A stretch of DNA of 64,000 bases from Gloeobacter violaceus PCC 7421 (GTDB lineage: Bacteria; Cyanobacteriota; Cyanobacteriia; Gloeobacterales; Gloeobacteraceae): contig NC_005125.1 in NCBI RefSeq assembly GCF_000011385.1, forward strand, positions 3,782,001 to 3,846,000, written 5' to 3'. Shown here piece by piece: positions 46,107-55,023 of this stretch (within the stretch, counting starts at the first letter, position 1; every line of letters begins with the position of its first letter). Below the pieces are notes generated by a model, which searched no databases, was not told the origin of the DNA, and saw only the letters and a list, made by a program, of their open reading frames with translations. The translations under genes and the position numbers were made by a program.

Positions 46107-46991
46107 TCAAGAAGTAAACGTTAGAAATGCCAGGCGCGCCGCGCCGATGCAACCTGCTTCGTTGCCGAGCTCCGCCTGCAAAAGTTGCAACCAGGGCCGC
46201 TTGATGATCGAGCGGCGGTCAATTTCAGCCTCAGCCTCGCTCAGGAAGTAGGGGCAGCTTTTGCTCACCCCGCCGCCAATCACCACCGCCTCCGGGTCGA
46301 GCAGGTTCACCAGACCGACCAGGGCGTAGCCCAGGTCGCGCCCCACCTGCCGCCAACATTCGAGGGCCTGGGGGTCACCTGCTGCCGCCCGCTCGCCGAG
46401 CACCGCGGGGTCAAGCCCGAAGCGGCGGGCGATGGCTGGGGCTGCGATAAATTGTTCCAGGCAGCCGCTGCTGCCGCAGTTGCAGCGCGGACCGCGCGGA
46501 TCGAAGACCATATGGCCCAACTCGCCCCCCAGGCCGTGGGCACCGGTGAATAGTCGGCGATTGTGGATAAGGCTGCCCCCCACGCCCGTACCCAGGGTGA
46601 TGAAGATGACGTGGCCGAAGCGGCTGGCGCTGCCGAGCCAGTTTTCTCCCAAACCGGCCAGGTTGGCGTCGTTGCCCAGCACCGTCGACAGGCCGGTCTT
46701 CTCCTCCAGCAGGCGGGCCATCGGCACGTCGCGCCAGCCGTCGAGGTTGATGCAGGTGTACACCAGCCGGCCGCCGACATCGACCAACCCCGGTACGCCC
46801 ACGCCGAGAGCGACAGCTTCCCTTCCAGGATCGAGCACCGCCACCAGAGCGCTCAGGGCTGCGAGCACCGCCTCGGGGGTGCTCGGCCGGGGGGTTGCGA
46901 TCGTGGCGCTCGCCAGTTCCCGGCCCTGTCCGTCGTAACGGCCGGCTTTGATGGCGGTACCCCCGAGATCGATGGCGACGACCGAGCCCAT
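46107..46991 (-). CDS. ROK-family sugar kinase
   Basis: 294 residues from ATG 46991. N-terminal ATP loop AIDLGGTAIKAG; catalytic Asp in GNDANLAGLGE; LGTGVGG phosphate site; the ROK zinc/ID motif GHMVFDPRGPRCNCGSSGCLEQ split as GELGHM and CNCGSSGCLE. It is probably a glucokinase-type enzyme, although N-acetyl sugars cannot be excluded. It starts one base after the stop of the upstream hypothetical gene, so the two are translationally coupled. Confidence 0.9.
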   Translation of the reverse strand: MGSVVAIDLGGTAIKAGRYDGQGRELASATIATPRPSTPEAVLAALSALVAVLDPGREAVALGVGVPGLVDVGGRLVYTCINLDGWRDVPMARLLEEKTGLSTVLGNDANLAGLGENWLGSASRFGHVIFITLGTGVGGSLIHNRRLFTGAHGLGGELGHMVFDPRGPRCNCGSSGCLEQFIAAPAIARRFGLDPAVLGERAAAGDPQALECWRQVGRDLGYALVGLVNLLDPEAVVIGGGVSKSCPYFLSEAEAEIDRRSIIKRPWLQLLQAELGNEAGCIGAARLAFLTFTS

Positions 46992-46992
46992 G

Positions 46993-47385
46993 CTAGGAGC
47001 CGGGTTGAGGGTTGAAGCGGCGGGGTCGCTCGATGCGCGGGCGCTCGGGGCGCTCTCCTGTCCGGTAGGGCCGCTCTGCAGCGGCGGGGGAATCCCCTTG
47101 CCGGTCGCGCCGACGGTTGGGATTGCGCTGGATGCGCGGCAGGCGCGGCTGCAGACCCTCGCGCCGCTGGCTGAGTTCGTGGTGCAGTGTGGCTGCATCC
47201 ATGGCCGCGAAGGTAGACCAGCTGCGGTCGAGTTCGTCGAAATTTTCGTAGAGCAAGCGTTTGGGCGGCGATGGTGTGCCGCTCAACCCCCAGACAGCCA
47301 CCACATGGTGCTCCTCGATGCGATAAGCCCGCATCACGAGGGTATCGTCCACCTTGCGCTCGCAGATCAGCAGCGTCGGTTTCAT
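46993..47385 (-). CDS. Hypothetical protein with basic, Pro/Arg-rich tail
   Basis: 130 residues from ATG 47385 (AGGAGT just upstream). Residues 1-75 look like a small folded domain (MKPTLLICERKVDDTLVMRAY...VVAVWGLSG). Residues 85-130 are strongly Arg/Pro-rich (RRRDRQGDSP, RPERPRIERPRR), possibly nucleic-acid binding. Not a family I recognise. It is immediately upstream of the ROK kinase gene. Confidence 0.7.
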   Translation of the reverse strand: MKPTLLICERKVDDTLVMRAYRIEEHHVVAVWGLSGTPSPPKRLLYENFDELDRSWSTFAAMDAATLHHELSQRREGLQPRLPRIQRNPNRRRDRQGDSPAAAERPYRTGERPERPRIERPRRFNPQPGS

Positions 47386-47428
47386 ACTCCTGCCCAGAGT
47401 TCTCCAGCCATCGTAGCAGCGCAGGGGT

Positions 47429-49372
47429 TCACGGACTGCCCGGTCCGTTGCGGTTGAACCGCTCGACGCCGCCAACCACATCGGTGACCTGGTCAGGGCG
47501 ACCGTAGGCGTTGGTGCCCCAGTTAAAATCATCCACCCGCAACTGAAAACCGCCGGTCTGGCGCACCGGGTTGTAAGTGATCGACAGCGAGTAGGTGCGC
47601 CGATCGAGGCTGACTGTGTAGAAGGTGTCGACGGCCCGTCCGAAGGTCAGATCGATGCCGGTCTGCACTCCAAAGCGCAGGGGACCGTAGATCTGCTGGG
47701 TGATGCCGGCGAACACTTGCTCGCGCGAAGCCACCCGGTCGAACAAAAACGGCGATTCGCCGTTCACAAAACCGTTGTTGTACGAAAGGCTGAGGGCGGT
47801 GTAATCGAGAAAGTCGCGGCTGAAGCGGCCCAGAATGCTGAACAGGCTCACGCGCCCCCCCAGGTAGCCCTGGCTGTCGCCGCTGGAGTACCACGACTGG
47901 ACAAGGGTAGTCCCCACATCCAGAAACAAACCGGGGGTGACCGGTATCTGCGTAAAGCGCAGGGTCTCGCGCGACAGTGGTAAGAATTCTGCCTGCAGGA
48001 GGGTGATGGTCTTTGAAAGCGAGCCTGCCACGCGAAAGCGGCCCAAATCCGGCTGCCTATCCAGTTGCGGCTGATCGGTGTTGGCGGAGATGAGTGCGGC
48101 GTTGGCCTGGTAGGAAAGCCGCACGCCCGAGCTTCCGAGGGTGATCAGCGGCGAATCGAGGGTGATGCCGAGGTTGGATTGGGCCGTCTGAAAGCCCAGC
48201 AAATAGTTAAAAAAGCGCTCCCGGTACGCGTAACTAAAAGTGAGCGTGTGATTGCCGACGGGGACGATGTGTTCGAGGCGGGCGCGCACGCGATTTTCAA
48301 GATCGTCGAGCACTAGGCCGTTGATCTCGGAGAACAGGCGGGTGAGTTGGCCATTGTCGTACTCGACACTCAATTTGTTCTGCAGACCAAAATTTTTGGG
48401 ATCCAAGAAGCTGTTGGAACTGAGGGCCTGCTGGATGTACAGCTGGGGTGAGATTTGAAAAGTGATGTTCTTGGCAAATTCGACATAAAGGTTTTGCTGG
48501 TAGTAGACGCCGCCTTTGTCGAGAAAGTCGGAGCCGACTTCGTAGGGGGGCTTGCGCTTTTCGTTGTCGATCACGCTCTCGATGGCCGGAAAGGGCATCG
48601 CGAAATTTTGATCAAAAAAAAGCGTCCCCGAATCGATCATCAGGCGGTTGCTGCCCGGACCGATTTCGCGCAACGTCGCCCGCGCGCTTACCAGCTCCAG
48701 TTCGGGCGGGTCGAACTGGTCGGGGGTGACGCGCAGATCCTCCGCGCGCCAACCTTCGGCGTTGAACACGATGCGCTTGGCCTCGAAGCGCAGGATGCCG
48801 CCCCGGGGCTTGGGCGGGGGCGGCAGTTCGGAAGCCCCGGTCAGATCGGCGGCCAGGGGCGTGTTGATGCGCACTTTGCTCTCGGCCTTGGTGTCGATGC
48901 GGCCGGTGGCATTGAGCAGGACGCCTTCTTTGCGGGCAAAGTTGTATTCCATGCGCGTACCGGCGATGCGCTGTTCGCCCTGCACCAGCTTGACGTTGCC
49001 CTCGGCAACGGCCAGACGGGTGTCCAGGTTGACTTGCATCTGGTCGGCGCTCAACAAAACCTCGCGCAGGCGCATCTTGACGTTGCCCCGGGCGGTAAAG
49101 ACCCGATTGATCTGGTCGTACTGCTGGGTATCGGCATCCAGGAAAACCTCCTCGCCGGGCTTGAGCGCTCCGCCCACGGGCACCCCCTCCTCGCGCGGCT
49201 GCAGGGCGGTGTTGTCGATGCCGGTAGAAAGATCCTGGGCCTGTCCCGCCCCCTGGGCCTGCAGATCGCGGGCACGCTCAGGGGGCGGATTTTTGGCGGG
49301 CGCCTGAGGATCCGCCTGGACCAGACGCACCAGGGGCGGCGGTGCGGGCGGCAGAGCCGGAAGGTACGGCAT
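47429..49372 (-). CDS. Cyanobacterial LptD-like outer-membrane protein (DUF3769)
   Basis: 647 residues from ATG 49372 (AGGAG five bases upstream; GTG 49378 possible). The N-terminus is Pro-rich without an obvious signal. Residues ~75-190 have an OstA/LptA-like beta-jellyroll (FTARGNVKMRLREVLLSADQ in parts), then a C-terminal beta-barrel. Cyanobacterial DUF3769 proteins correspond to LptD, which inserts lipopolysaccharide in the outer leaflet. The cytosolic-looking N-terminus is odd for an exported protein, so a missed upstream start is possible. Confidence 0.82.
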   Translation of the reverse strand: MPYLPALPPAPPPLVRLVQADPQAPAKNPPPERARDLQAQGAGQAQDLSTGIDNTALQPREEGVPVGGALKPGEEVFLDADTQQYDQINRVFTARGNVKMRLREVLLSADQMQVNLDTRLAVAEGNVKLVQGEQRIAGTRMEYNFARKEGVLLNATGRIDTKAESKVRINTPLAADLTGASELPPPPKPRGGILRFEAKRIVFNAEGWRAEDLRVTPDQFDPPELELVSARATLREIGPGSNRLMIDSGTLFFDQNFAMPFPAIESVIDNEKRKPPYEVGSDFLDKGGVYYQQNLYVEFAKNITFQISPQLYIQQALSSNSFLDPKNFGLQNKLSVEYDNGQLTRLFSEINGLVLDDLENRVRARLEHIVPVGNHTLTFSYAYRERFFNYLLGFQTAQSNLGITLDSPLITLGSSGVRLSYQANAALISANTDQPQLDRQPDLGRFRVAGSLSKTITLLQAEFLPLSRETLRFTQIPVTPGLFLDVGTTLVQSWYSSGDSQGYLGGRVSLFSILGRFSRDFLDYTALSLSYNNGFVNGESPFLFDRVASREQVFAGITQQIYGPLRFGVQTGIDLTFGRAVDTFYTVSLDRRTYSLSITYNPVRQTGGFQLRVDDFNWGTNAYGRPDQVTDVVGGVERFNRNGPGSP

Positions 49373-49452
49373 GAACACTCCTGCTGAATGAACTCAGCAT
49401 ACCGAATCAGGGCTCTGCTAGCTTAAAGCTGGTTGAGACGGAGGATAGACCG

Positions 49453-49830
49453 ATGACAGTCCAGTTTAGACACATCATGCTGATGGTCCCGGACGTGATG
49501 GCGGCAGCGAAATTCTACAGCGAAGGCCTGGGCCTGACCGTCAAAACGGCCTCGCCCGGCTGGGGAGAGTTGGAGACCGGGGGAACGATCCTTGCTCTGC
49601 ACTACGCAGAAAATCCCCACCCGGCCGGCGCTTCGCCCATTCTCAGCTTCGTCGTCGATGACCTGGCTGCCACCATGGCAGCGCTCGAAGCCCTGGGAGC
49701 CAAGCTGGAAGGTCGGGTCCGCGAGCCCTCCTTCGGCAAGGTGGCGGCGATGCGCACGCCGGACGGCCATTGGCTCAGTCTGCTCCAGCCCGCCCCGGTC
49801 GGGGCCGCCATCGGCTCGGGCGCCCATTGA
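49453..49830 (+). CDS. VOC-family (glyoxalase-like) protein
   Basis: 125 residues: one VOC module pair in the usual half-barrel repeats, with FRHIMLMVPDVMAAAKFYSEGLGL (in two parts) and MRTPDGHWLSLLQP. A metal His in RHIML and a Glu near TGGTILALHYAE fit the family. Substrate cannot be predicted; glyoxalase/bleomycin-resistance relatives are the nearest. Convergent with psbI. Confidence 0.85.
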   Translation: MTVQFRHIMLMVPDVMAAAKFYSEGLGLTVKTASPGWGELETGGTILALHYAENPHPAGASPILSFVVDDLAATMAALEALGAKLEGRVREPSFGKVAAMRTPDGHWLSLLQPAPVGAAIGSGAH

Positions 49831-49842
49831 GTTTAGAGATTC

Positions 49843-49870
49843 GGGTGTCGGCCCACAAACGCCGGCACCC
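49843..49870. terminator. Hairpin between the VOC gene and psbI
   Basis: GGGTGTCGG (49843-49851) and CCGGCACCC (49862-49870) form a 9-bp stem with one wobble and a 10-nt loop, 13 bases after the VOC stop and 10 bases after the psbI stop on the other strand. A likely bidirectional terminator, though T-runs are short. Confidence 0.5.
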
Positions 49871-49879
49871 GGCATCTAT

Positions 49880-49996
49880 CTACTGCCCGCTGCCCCGCCC
49901 GGGGTTGCGGCTCGGATCCCCGGACAGGAAGCCGAAGGCGAAGATGGCCACAAACAACAGCACGACGATCGTGACAACCCACTTGAGAACTTCCAT
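49880..49996 (-). CDS. psbI: Photosystem II reaction centre protein I
   Basis: 38 residues: [20 protein letters not shown] continuing [18 protein letters not shown]. PsbI proteins have this exact plan: a single transmembrane helix and the near-invariant [13 protein letters not shown] stromal end. PsbI is the earliest small subunit bound to D1 during photosystem II assembly. The gene is too short for most ORF filters. Compared with other PsbI, the N-terminus has MEVLKW instead of MLTLKI. It is 42 bases downstream of the NDUFA9-like gene on the same strand. Confidence 0.93.
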   Translation of the reverse strand: MEVLKWVVTIVVLLFVAIFAFGFLSGDPSRNPGRGSGQ

Positions 49997-50038
49997 CTGG
50001 GGACCCGAATATTTCTTAAACAATGATAAAGCACTGCC

Positions 50039-50935
50039 TTAATTTTGGAGATACTCGCGGATGCCGGTGGCCAGGTCGGTCAGCGGCATCCGCAATTCGC
50101 CGCTGAAGGGCCGCTCGGCGGTGATGTTGTCCTCCTGGAGCATCGTCAGTTGATCGGCGGTGATGGGCAACAGTTGCGGGGCAATGGCGCTACCCAGGGC
50201 GACAGCGGGCTGAACGAGGGCGATCGGAATCGAGACGAAGGGTTTGCGCACGCGCAGGTGCCGGGCCAGCAGCGCCAAGATCTCGTGCAGGCTCAACTGC
50301 TCGGGGCCGCCCACTTCGAGGATGCGGCCGTCGAAGCTCGAACTGGTGGTGCAGCGGGCGATCACTTCGGCCAGATCTTTGACCCATAAGGGTTGCAACT
50401 TGTTGGTGCCGGGGCCGATGACCGGAATAAAGGGCGGCTTGCGCACCAGATCGTTGGCCAGCAGGTTGATAAATTCGTCCCCCGGACCGAAAACCACCGA
50501 GGGACGCAAGATCACCCAGGTCAGTCCCGAGGAGCGCACCAGGGCTTCGGTGGCCCACTTGGTCTGGTGGTAGCGGGCTATGGCGTCGGGCCGAGAACCG
50601 ATGGCGGAGATGTAGACGAATTTGCGCACTCCGGCCTCGGTCGCGGCCGCAAGCAGGTTGCGGGTGCCTTCGACATGGATGCGCTCGAAGGTGACCGTCG
50701 GCGGCAGTTCGCGGATGATCCCGACCAGGTGGACGATCGCGTCCACCCCGGTGCAGGCGCGGACAAGGGAGGCTTTGTCGTCCAGGTGGCCCACGACCAG
50801 GTCCACCTCCAGAGCTTTAAGCGCAGAGGTGTCCGCCCCCGAGCGTACCAGAGCGCGTACAGAAAGACCGCGCTCGCGCAGCGTTCGGGCGGTGTGTGAA
50901 CCGATAAAACCGGTGGCGCCGGTAAGCAGGATCAT
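50039..50935 (-). CDS. Atypical SDR, NDUFA9/complex I-like NAD(P)-binding protein
   Basis: 298 residues. N-terminal Rossmann motif TGATGFIGSHTA, then VHLVGIIRE, the active-site-like YHQTKWATE (Tyr-x3-Lys) and LRPSVVFGPGDEF. These place it in the atypical short-chain dehydrogenase group related to NDUFA9; cyanobacterial relatives act as assembly factors or lipid/quinone-related reductases. Located upstream of psbI and downstream of a TetR regulator, all on the minus strand. A photosystem or quinone link is inference from context. Confidence 0.86.
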   Translation of the reverse strand: MILLTGATGFIGSHTARTLRERGLSVRALVRSGADTSALKALEVDLVVGHLDDKASLVRACTGVDAIVHLVGIIRELPPTVTFERIHVEGTRNLLAAATEAGVRKFVYISAIGSRPDAIARYHQTKWATEALVRSSGLTWVILRPSVVFGPGDEFINLLANDLVRKPPFIPVIGPGTNKLQPLWVKDLAEVIARCTTSSSFDGRILEVGGPEQLSLHEILALLARHLRVRKPFVSIPIALVQPAVALGSAIAPQLLPITADQLTMLQEDNITAERPFSGELRMPLTDLATGIREYLQN

Positions 50936-50972
50936 AGATTCAACGATGCCACACCGGGAAGGATTTGGCGCT

Positions 50973-51620
50973 TCAGGCGGGTTCGAGGCCGCAGGAGCGC
51001 AAAAGCATCGCCAACACCGAACGCTTCCAGTGTTCGTATTGTTCGGGGTCGTCGAGGATTTCCGAGTAAAAACTCTGCATGTATTGCATCTGGGAGAAGT
51101 ACGAGTAGCACAGCAGCATCCCCGCCATCAGCGTGCGGCTCACATCGCAGTCAGGACGCAGCTTACCCTGCCTCTGGGCCACCTCGAAATAATGAACCAC
51201 CTGCTCAAAAGTCTGGCGGCGAAAACCGAGGTTGCTCAGCTGATTGCCCTCTCCGAGCACCTCCCAGCTGATCAGCCGCACGTAGACGCGGTGGGTGGCC
51301 AGAAAATCAAAGTAGGTGTTGAGCAGCCGCTCCAGCATCGCGGCGGGGGGCAGGTCCGTTTGCAGCACGTGGCGGCTCATCTCGATCATCGGCTTGAGGT
51401 GTTTTTCGAGCACCGCCTGGTAAAGCCCTTCTTTGCTGCCGTAGTGATAGTAGATCATGCGCTTGTTGATGTGGGCGACGCGGGCGATCTCGTCGACGCG
51501 CGTGCCCATGAACCCCAACCGGGCAAAAAAGTACTCCGCCGTCTCTAAAATGCGCTGGGCGGAGTTACTGCAGGATTTGTCGGAGACCGGTTCTGGGGTT
51601 GAATTCATTGTGGTGAGCAT
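50973..51620 (-). CDS. TetR-family transcriptional regulator
   Basis: 215 residues. N-terminal helix-turn-helix: RILETAEYFFARLGFMGTRV with DEIARVAHINKRMIYYHYGSKEGL (in parts), then a helical ligand domain. Start 51620 is used; ATG 51608 is also possible. Ligand and targets unknown. It is upstream of the NDUFA9-like gene on the same strand and divergent from mutS2. Confidence 0.88.
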   Translation of the reverse strand: MLTTMNSTPEPVSDKSCSNSAQRILETAEYFFARLGFMGTRVDEIARVAHINKRMIYYHYGSKEGLYQAVLEKHLKPMIEMSRHVLQTDLPPAAMLERLLNTYFDFLATHRVYVRLISWEVLGEGNQLSNLGFRRQTFEQVVHYFEVAQRQGKLRPDCDVSRTLMAGMLLCYSYFSQMQYMQSFYSEILDDPEQYEHWKRSVLAMLLRSCGLEPA

Positions 51621-51786
51621 TGTTCTGGCGGTCCAGGTACATCAAAAGCAATTGCCAACAGTTTTGCATACCCGGGAGTCTATCGTACGGCATAGCCGCC
51701 CGGCGGCCAAAAGCAAGGGCCTGTACTACGATCGATCAAGTGGGTGCGGCTGCATCATCTTTCACGGCTCACCCGATTTGCTCATT

Positions 51787-54159
51787 GTGTTGTTAGCGGA
51801 TCTCGGTGCTGAAACGCGCGGACTGCTGGGCTGGGCGCGCCTTTGCGCTCAGCTGGCTTCCTTCGCCCAGACCAAGGCGGCCAAAGGTGAATGCGAGACA
51901 TTGTTGCCCTTCGAGGCGCGCAGCGAAGCCGAACGCTGGCTGCAGCGCGCCGAGGAGGCCCTGCGCTTGGCCGAGAGCGTCCCGGGCGGCCTCGCCTTTG
52001 ACGGGGTGCACGACATTGCCTCCGACGTTGAGCGCGCCGGGCGCGGGGGTCTGCTCACCGGTGAAGCGCTGCTGGCCGTCGCCTCGACCCTGGCGGCTGC
52101 CCGCCGCCTGCGCCGGGCGATCGAAGAGCATTCCGGCCAGGCGGAGGAACTGGCGTTGTTGGTGGCCGAAGTGCGCACTTTTCCGGAACTGGAACAAGAA
52201 ATTTACCGTTGCATCGACGATACCGGTGAAGTGGCCGACCGGGCGAGCGAGAAGTTGCGCGATCTGCGTTCGGGCCACCGGCGGTTGCGCGCCGAGATCC
52301 AGCGCACGCTGTTGCAACTGTTGCAGCGGCGGGCCAACTGCTTTCAGGAAAGTCTGATCACCCAGCGGGGCGAGCGATTTGTCGTCCCGGTCAAAGTCAG
52401 CCACCGCGATCAGGTACCGGGGATCGTCCATGATTCTTCCGCAAGCGGCCAGACGCTGTTTGTCGAACCGATGGCGGTGATCGATACCACCAATCGGTTG
52501 GTCGAAGGGATGCGCGCCGAGCAAGTCGAAATCGAGCGCATTCTTGCCGAACTCGCGGCCCTGGTGGCCGAGCGCGCTACGGAGCTGCTGCATCTGCATC
52601 GGGTGCTGGTGGATCTCGACCTGGCGGCGGCTCGCGCCCGCTACGCAAGCTGGCTGGGGGCGGTGCGCCCCCGCTTTGGCGAGCGCGGCTGCGGGCTGGT
52701 ACAGGTGCGCCATCCGCTCCTGGTCTGGCAGGAGCGCCACGAGCAGGGTACCCCGGTGGTGCCTGTCGATCTGCCCGTTGACCCGGCGGTGCGGGCGGTC
52801 GTGATCACCGGCCCCAACACCGGCGGCAAGACGGTGACCCTCAAGACCCTCGGCCTGGTGGTGCTGATGGCCCAGGCGGGGCTATTCGTGCCCGCCCGCG
52901 ATCCGGCGGTGCTGCCCTGGTTCGACCGGGTGCTGGCCGACATCGGCGACGAGCAATCGATCGAGCAAAATTTGTCCACCTTCTCCGGCCATATCCGCCG
53001 CATCGTGCGGATTCTGGCGGCCCTCACCCCCGATGCGCTGGTGTTGCTCGATGAGGTGGGGGCAGGCACCGACCCCCAGGAAGGTGCCGCCCTCGCCCGC
53101 GCCCTGTTGGTGCACCTGGCCGAGCGGGCGGGTCTGGTGCTCGCCACCACCCACTACGGCGAACTCAAAGCGCTCAAATACACCCAGTCCCACTTCGAAA
53201 ACGCCTCGGTCGAATTCGATCTGGCCACACTCTCGCCCACCTATCGTCTGCTGTGGGGCATACCGGGGCGCTCGAACGCCCTGACGATCGCCGAGCGGCT
53301 CGGGCTCGACGCGCAGGTGGTGGCGGTGGCCCAGGCGAGTCTGAGCGAGGGCGACGTCGAACTCGACCGGGTGATCGGCGCTCTGCAGGAGCAGTTGCAG
53401 ATCCAGGAGGAGCAGGTGCGCTCCACCACCCGATTGCGGGGCGAAGTCGAGCGGCTGCAATCGGATTTGCTCAGGCAGCAGGTGCTTCTCGACGCGCGCG
53501 AGGCGGCCCTACGCGCCCGCCAGGACCAGCAGGTGCGCGAGGTGGTGGCCGAGGCCCGCGCTGAAGTAGCCCAGGTGATCCGCACCCTCCAGCGCGGCGA
53601 TGCCACCGCCCAGCAGGCCCAGCAGGCTTCCGAGGCGCTCAAAGCCGTTGGCGAAGCGTACCTGGGCGAGGAGTCCGCCGCCCCGGCCGAGTACCGCCCC
53701 CAACCGGGAGACAAAGTCGAGATCGTTCCGCTCGGCCAGATGGGTGAAGTGCTGAGCCCTCCCGACAACGGCGATCAGGTGCGTGTGCAGGTGGGTATAT
53801 TAAAGCTCACCGTACCGGCAAGCCAACTGCGTCGCCCCGGTAGCCCGGCGACCCGGCCCAAACCGCGGCCCCAGGCTGAAGTTCCCCGTCCGCCTTCACC
53901 GCCCAAGCAAGAACCGCTGGTGCGCACCGAAGCGCAGACGATCGATCTCAGGGGGCGGCGCGTCGCCGAGGCGGAAGCGCTCCTGGAGCCGGAACTGAAC
54001 CGCCAAAGCGGGCCGCTCTGGATCATCCACGGCCACGGCACCGGCAAGCTGCGCGACGGCATCCACGAAATCCTCGAACGCCACCCGCGCGTCGCCCGCT
54101 TCGAATTTGCCGATCGCACCGAGGGCGGCAACGGGGTGACGGTGGTGTTTTTGAAGTAG
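51787..54159 (+). CDS. mutS2: MutS2 endonuclease
   Basis: About 790 residues from GTG 51787, the point where homology begins (LLADLGAETRG, LLGWARLCAQLASF); the frame is open further upstream into tetR but not homologous there. Walker A GPNTGGKT, ATPase motifs LLDEVGAGTDP and ATTHYGELK. A long coiled-coil, KOW-like strand, and C-terminal Smr nuclease domain (LRGRRVAEAEALL, IIHGHGTGKLRDGI). MutS2 does not act in mismatch repair; it resolves branched DNA or rescues stalled ribosomes in different bacteria. Confidence 0.93.
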   Translation: MLLADLGAETRGLLGWARLCAQLASFAQTKAAKGECETLLPFEARSEAERWLQRAEEALRLAESVPGGLAFDGVHDIASDVERAGRGGLLTGEALLAVASTLAAARRLRRAIEEHSGQAEELALLVAEVRTFPELEQEIYRCIDDTGEVADRASEKLRDLRSGHRRLRAEIQRTLLQLLQRRANCFQESLITQRGERFVVPVKVSHRDQVPGIVHDSSASGQTLFVEPMAVIDTTNRLVEGMRAEQVEIERILAELAALVAERATELLHLHRVLVDLDLAAARARYASWLGAVRPRFGERGCGLVQVRHPLLVWQERHEQGTPVVPVDLPVDPAVRAVVITGPNTGGKTVTLKTLGLVVLMAQAGLFVPARDPAVLPWFDRVLADIGDEQSIEQNLSTFSGHIRRIVRILAALTPDALVLLDEVGAGTDPQEGAALARALLVHLAERAGLVLATTHYGELKALKYTQSHFENASVEFDLATLSPTYRLLWGIPGRSNALTIAERLGLDAQVVAVAQASLSEGDVELDRVIGALQEQLQIQEEQVRSTTRLRGEVERLQSDLLRQQVLLDAREAALRARQDQQVREVVAEARAEVAQVIRTLQRGDATAQQAQQASEALKAVGEAYLGEESAAPAEYRPQPGDKVEIVPLGQMGEVLSPPDNGDQVRVQVGILKLTVPASQLRRPGSPATRPKPRPQAEVPRPPSPPKQEPLVRTEAQTIDLRGRRVAEAEALLEPELNRQSGPLWIIHGHGTGKLRDGIHEILERHPRVARFEFADRTEGGNGVTVVFLK

Positions 54160-54203
54160 TCCAGGCAGGCGGATAAAATGGGCGCAATCCTTCAGGCCCT
54201 GCC

Positions 54204-54890
54204 ATGCCTTCGGTCGAAACACCCGTCGTTTATCCGGACTCGGACGGCCTGCCCATGGCGGACAACACCCGGCAGTTCGAGTGGATCGTCTATATCAAGA
54301 AGGGCCTCGACGTGGTATTCGTGGCCGATCCGACGGTGTTTGTCGCCGGGGATTTGCTGTGGTACCCGGTGGAAGGCTGGCCGGATCTGCGTGCCGCTCC
54401 CGACGCCATGGTCGTCTTCGGCCGTCCCAAGGGCGACCGCGGCTCCTACCAGCAGTGGAAAGAGGACAACAAGCCGCCTGCGGTGGTCTTCGAGGTGCTC
54501 TCACCGGGCAACACGCCCTCCGAGATGACCCGCAAGTTCAGCTTCTACGAGCGCCACGGCGTCGAGGAATACTACATCTACGACCCGGATCGCTTGACCC
54601 TGACGGGGTTTACACGCGAAGGCCAGTTTCTGGCAGATGTGCCGACGATGACGGGTTGGACGAGCCCCCGCCTGGGGGTGCGCTTCGATCTCGATGCGGA
54701 CGGCAACCTGGAATTGTTCCGCCCGGACGGCAGACGCTTCGAGACGTTCGAAGCACTCACCGAGCGGGCCGAGCGCGCCGAACAGCTCGCTGAGCAGGCC
54801 GTACAACGTGCCGAGCAAGCCGAGCAACGGGCGGCGCGTCTGGCGGAATTGCTCAGGCAGCAGGGTATCGATCCCGCAGACCTGCCGTAA
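54204..54890 (+). CDS. Uma2-family (DUF820) putative endonuclease with coiled-coil tail
   Basis: 228 residues. Uma2 core with RAAPDAMVVFGRPKGDRGSY, PPAVVFEVLSPGNTPSEM and YERHGVEEYYIYDPD (each in the family). The C-terminal ~40 residues are an Ala/Glu/Arg coiled coil (ERAERAEQLAEQ) ending LLRQQGIDPADLP, a tail found in many cyanobacterial copies. A second Uma2 is at 5296-5928, of a different subtype. Biological role unproven. Confidence 0.87.
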   Translation: MPSVETPVVYPDSDGLPMADNTRQFEWIVYIKKGLDVVFVADPTVFVAGDLLWYPVEGWPDLRAAPDAMVVFGRPKGDRGSYQQWKEDNKPPAVVFEVLSPGNTPSEMTRKFSFYERHGVEEYYIYDPDRLTLTGFTREGQFLADVPTMTGWTSPRLGVRFDLDADGNLELFRPDGRRFETFEALTERAERAEQLAEQAVQRAEQAEQRAARLAELLRQQGIDPADLP

Positions 54891-54899
54891 TTCACCGCC

Positions 54900-55023
54900 A
54901 TGCTCGCCGTCGTCTTCGAGAACTCTTTGCCCGTCGTCGAAACCCGTGACGAGCCTGGTTGGATAGGCGGGCGGGTGAACCCGGCGTGCTCAAGGTGCTC
55001 ATCGACAACGCCGCCGGGAGCTA
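54900..55023 (+). pseudogene. Possible zinc alcohol dehydrogenase N-terminal fragment
   Basis: ATG 54900 gives MLAVVFENSLPVVETRDEPG, similar to the first strand of zinc-dependent medium-chain dehydrogenases (M.A.VFE..L.V...P.P). A few codons later the frame shifts and GEPGVLKVLIDNAAGSY ends at a stop at 55021-55023, as the family P.GEVLVKVL would. The rest of the gene is missing. A weak but suggestive remnant. Confidence 0.35.

Noticed and set aside
51457-51786. Upstream extension of MutS2 into the tetR gene
   Set aside because: It overlaps tetR on the other strand and lacks MutS2 homology; starting at GTG 51787 gives the family length.
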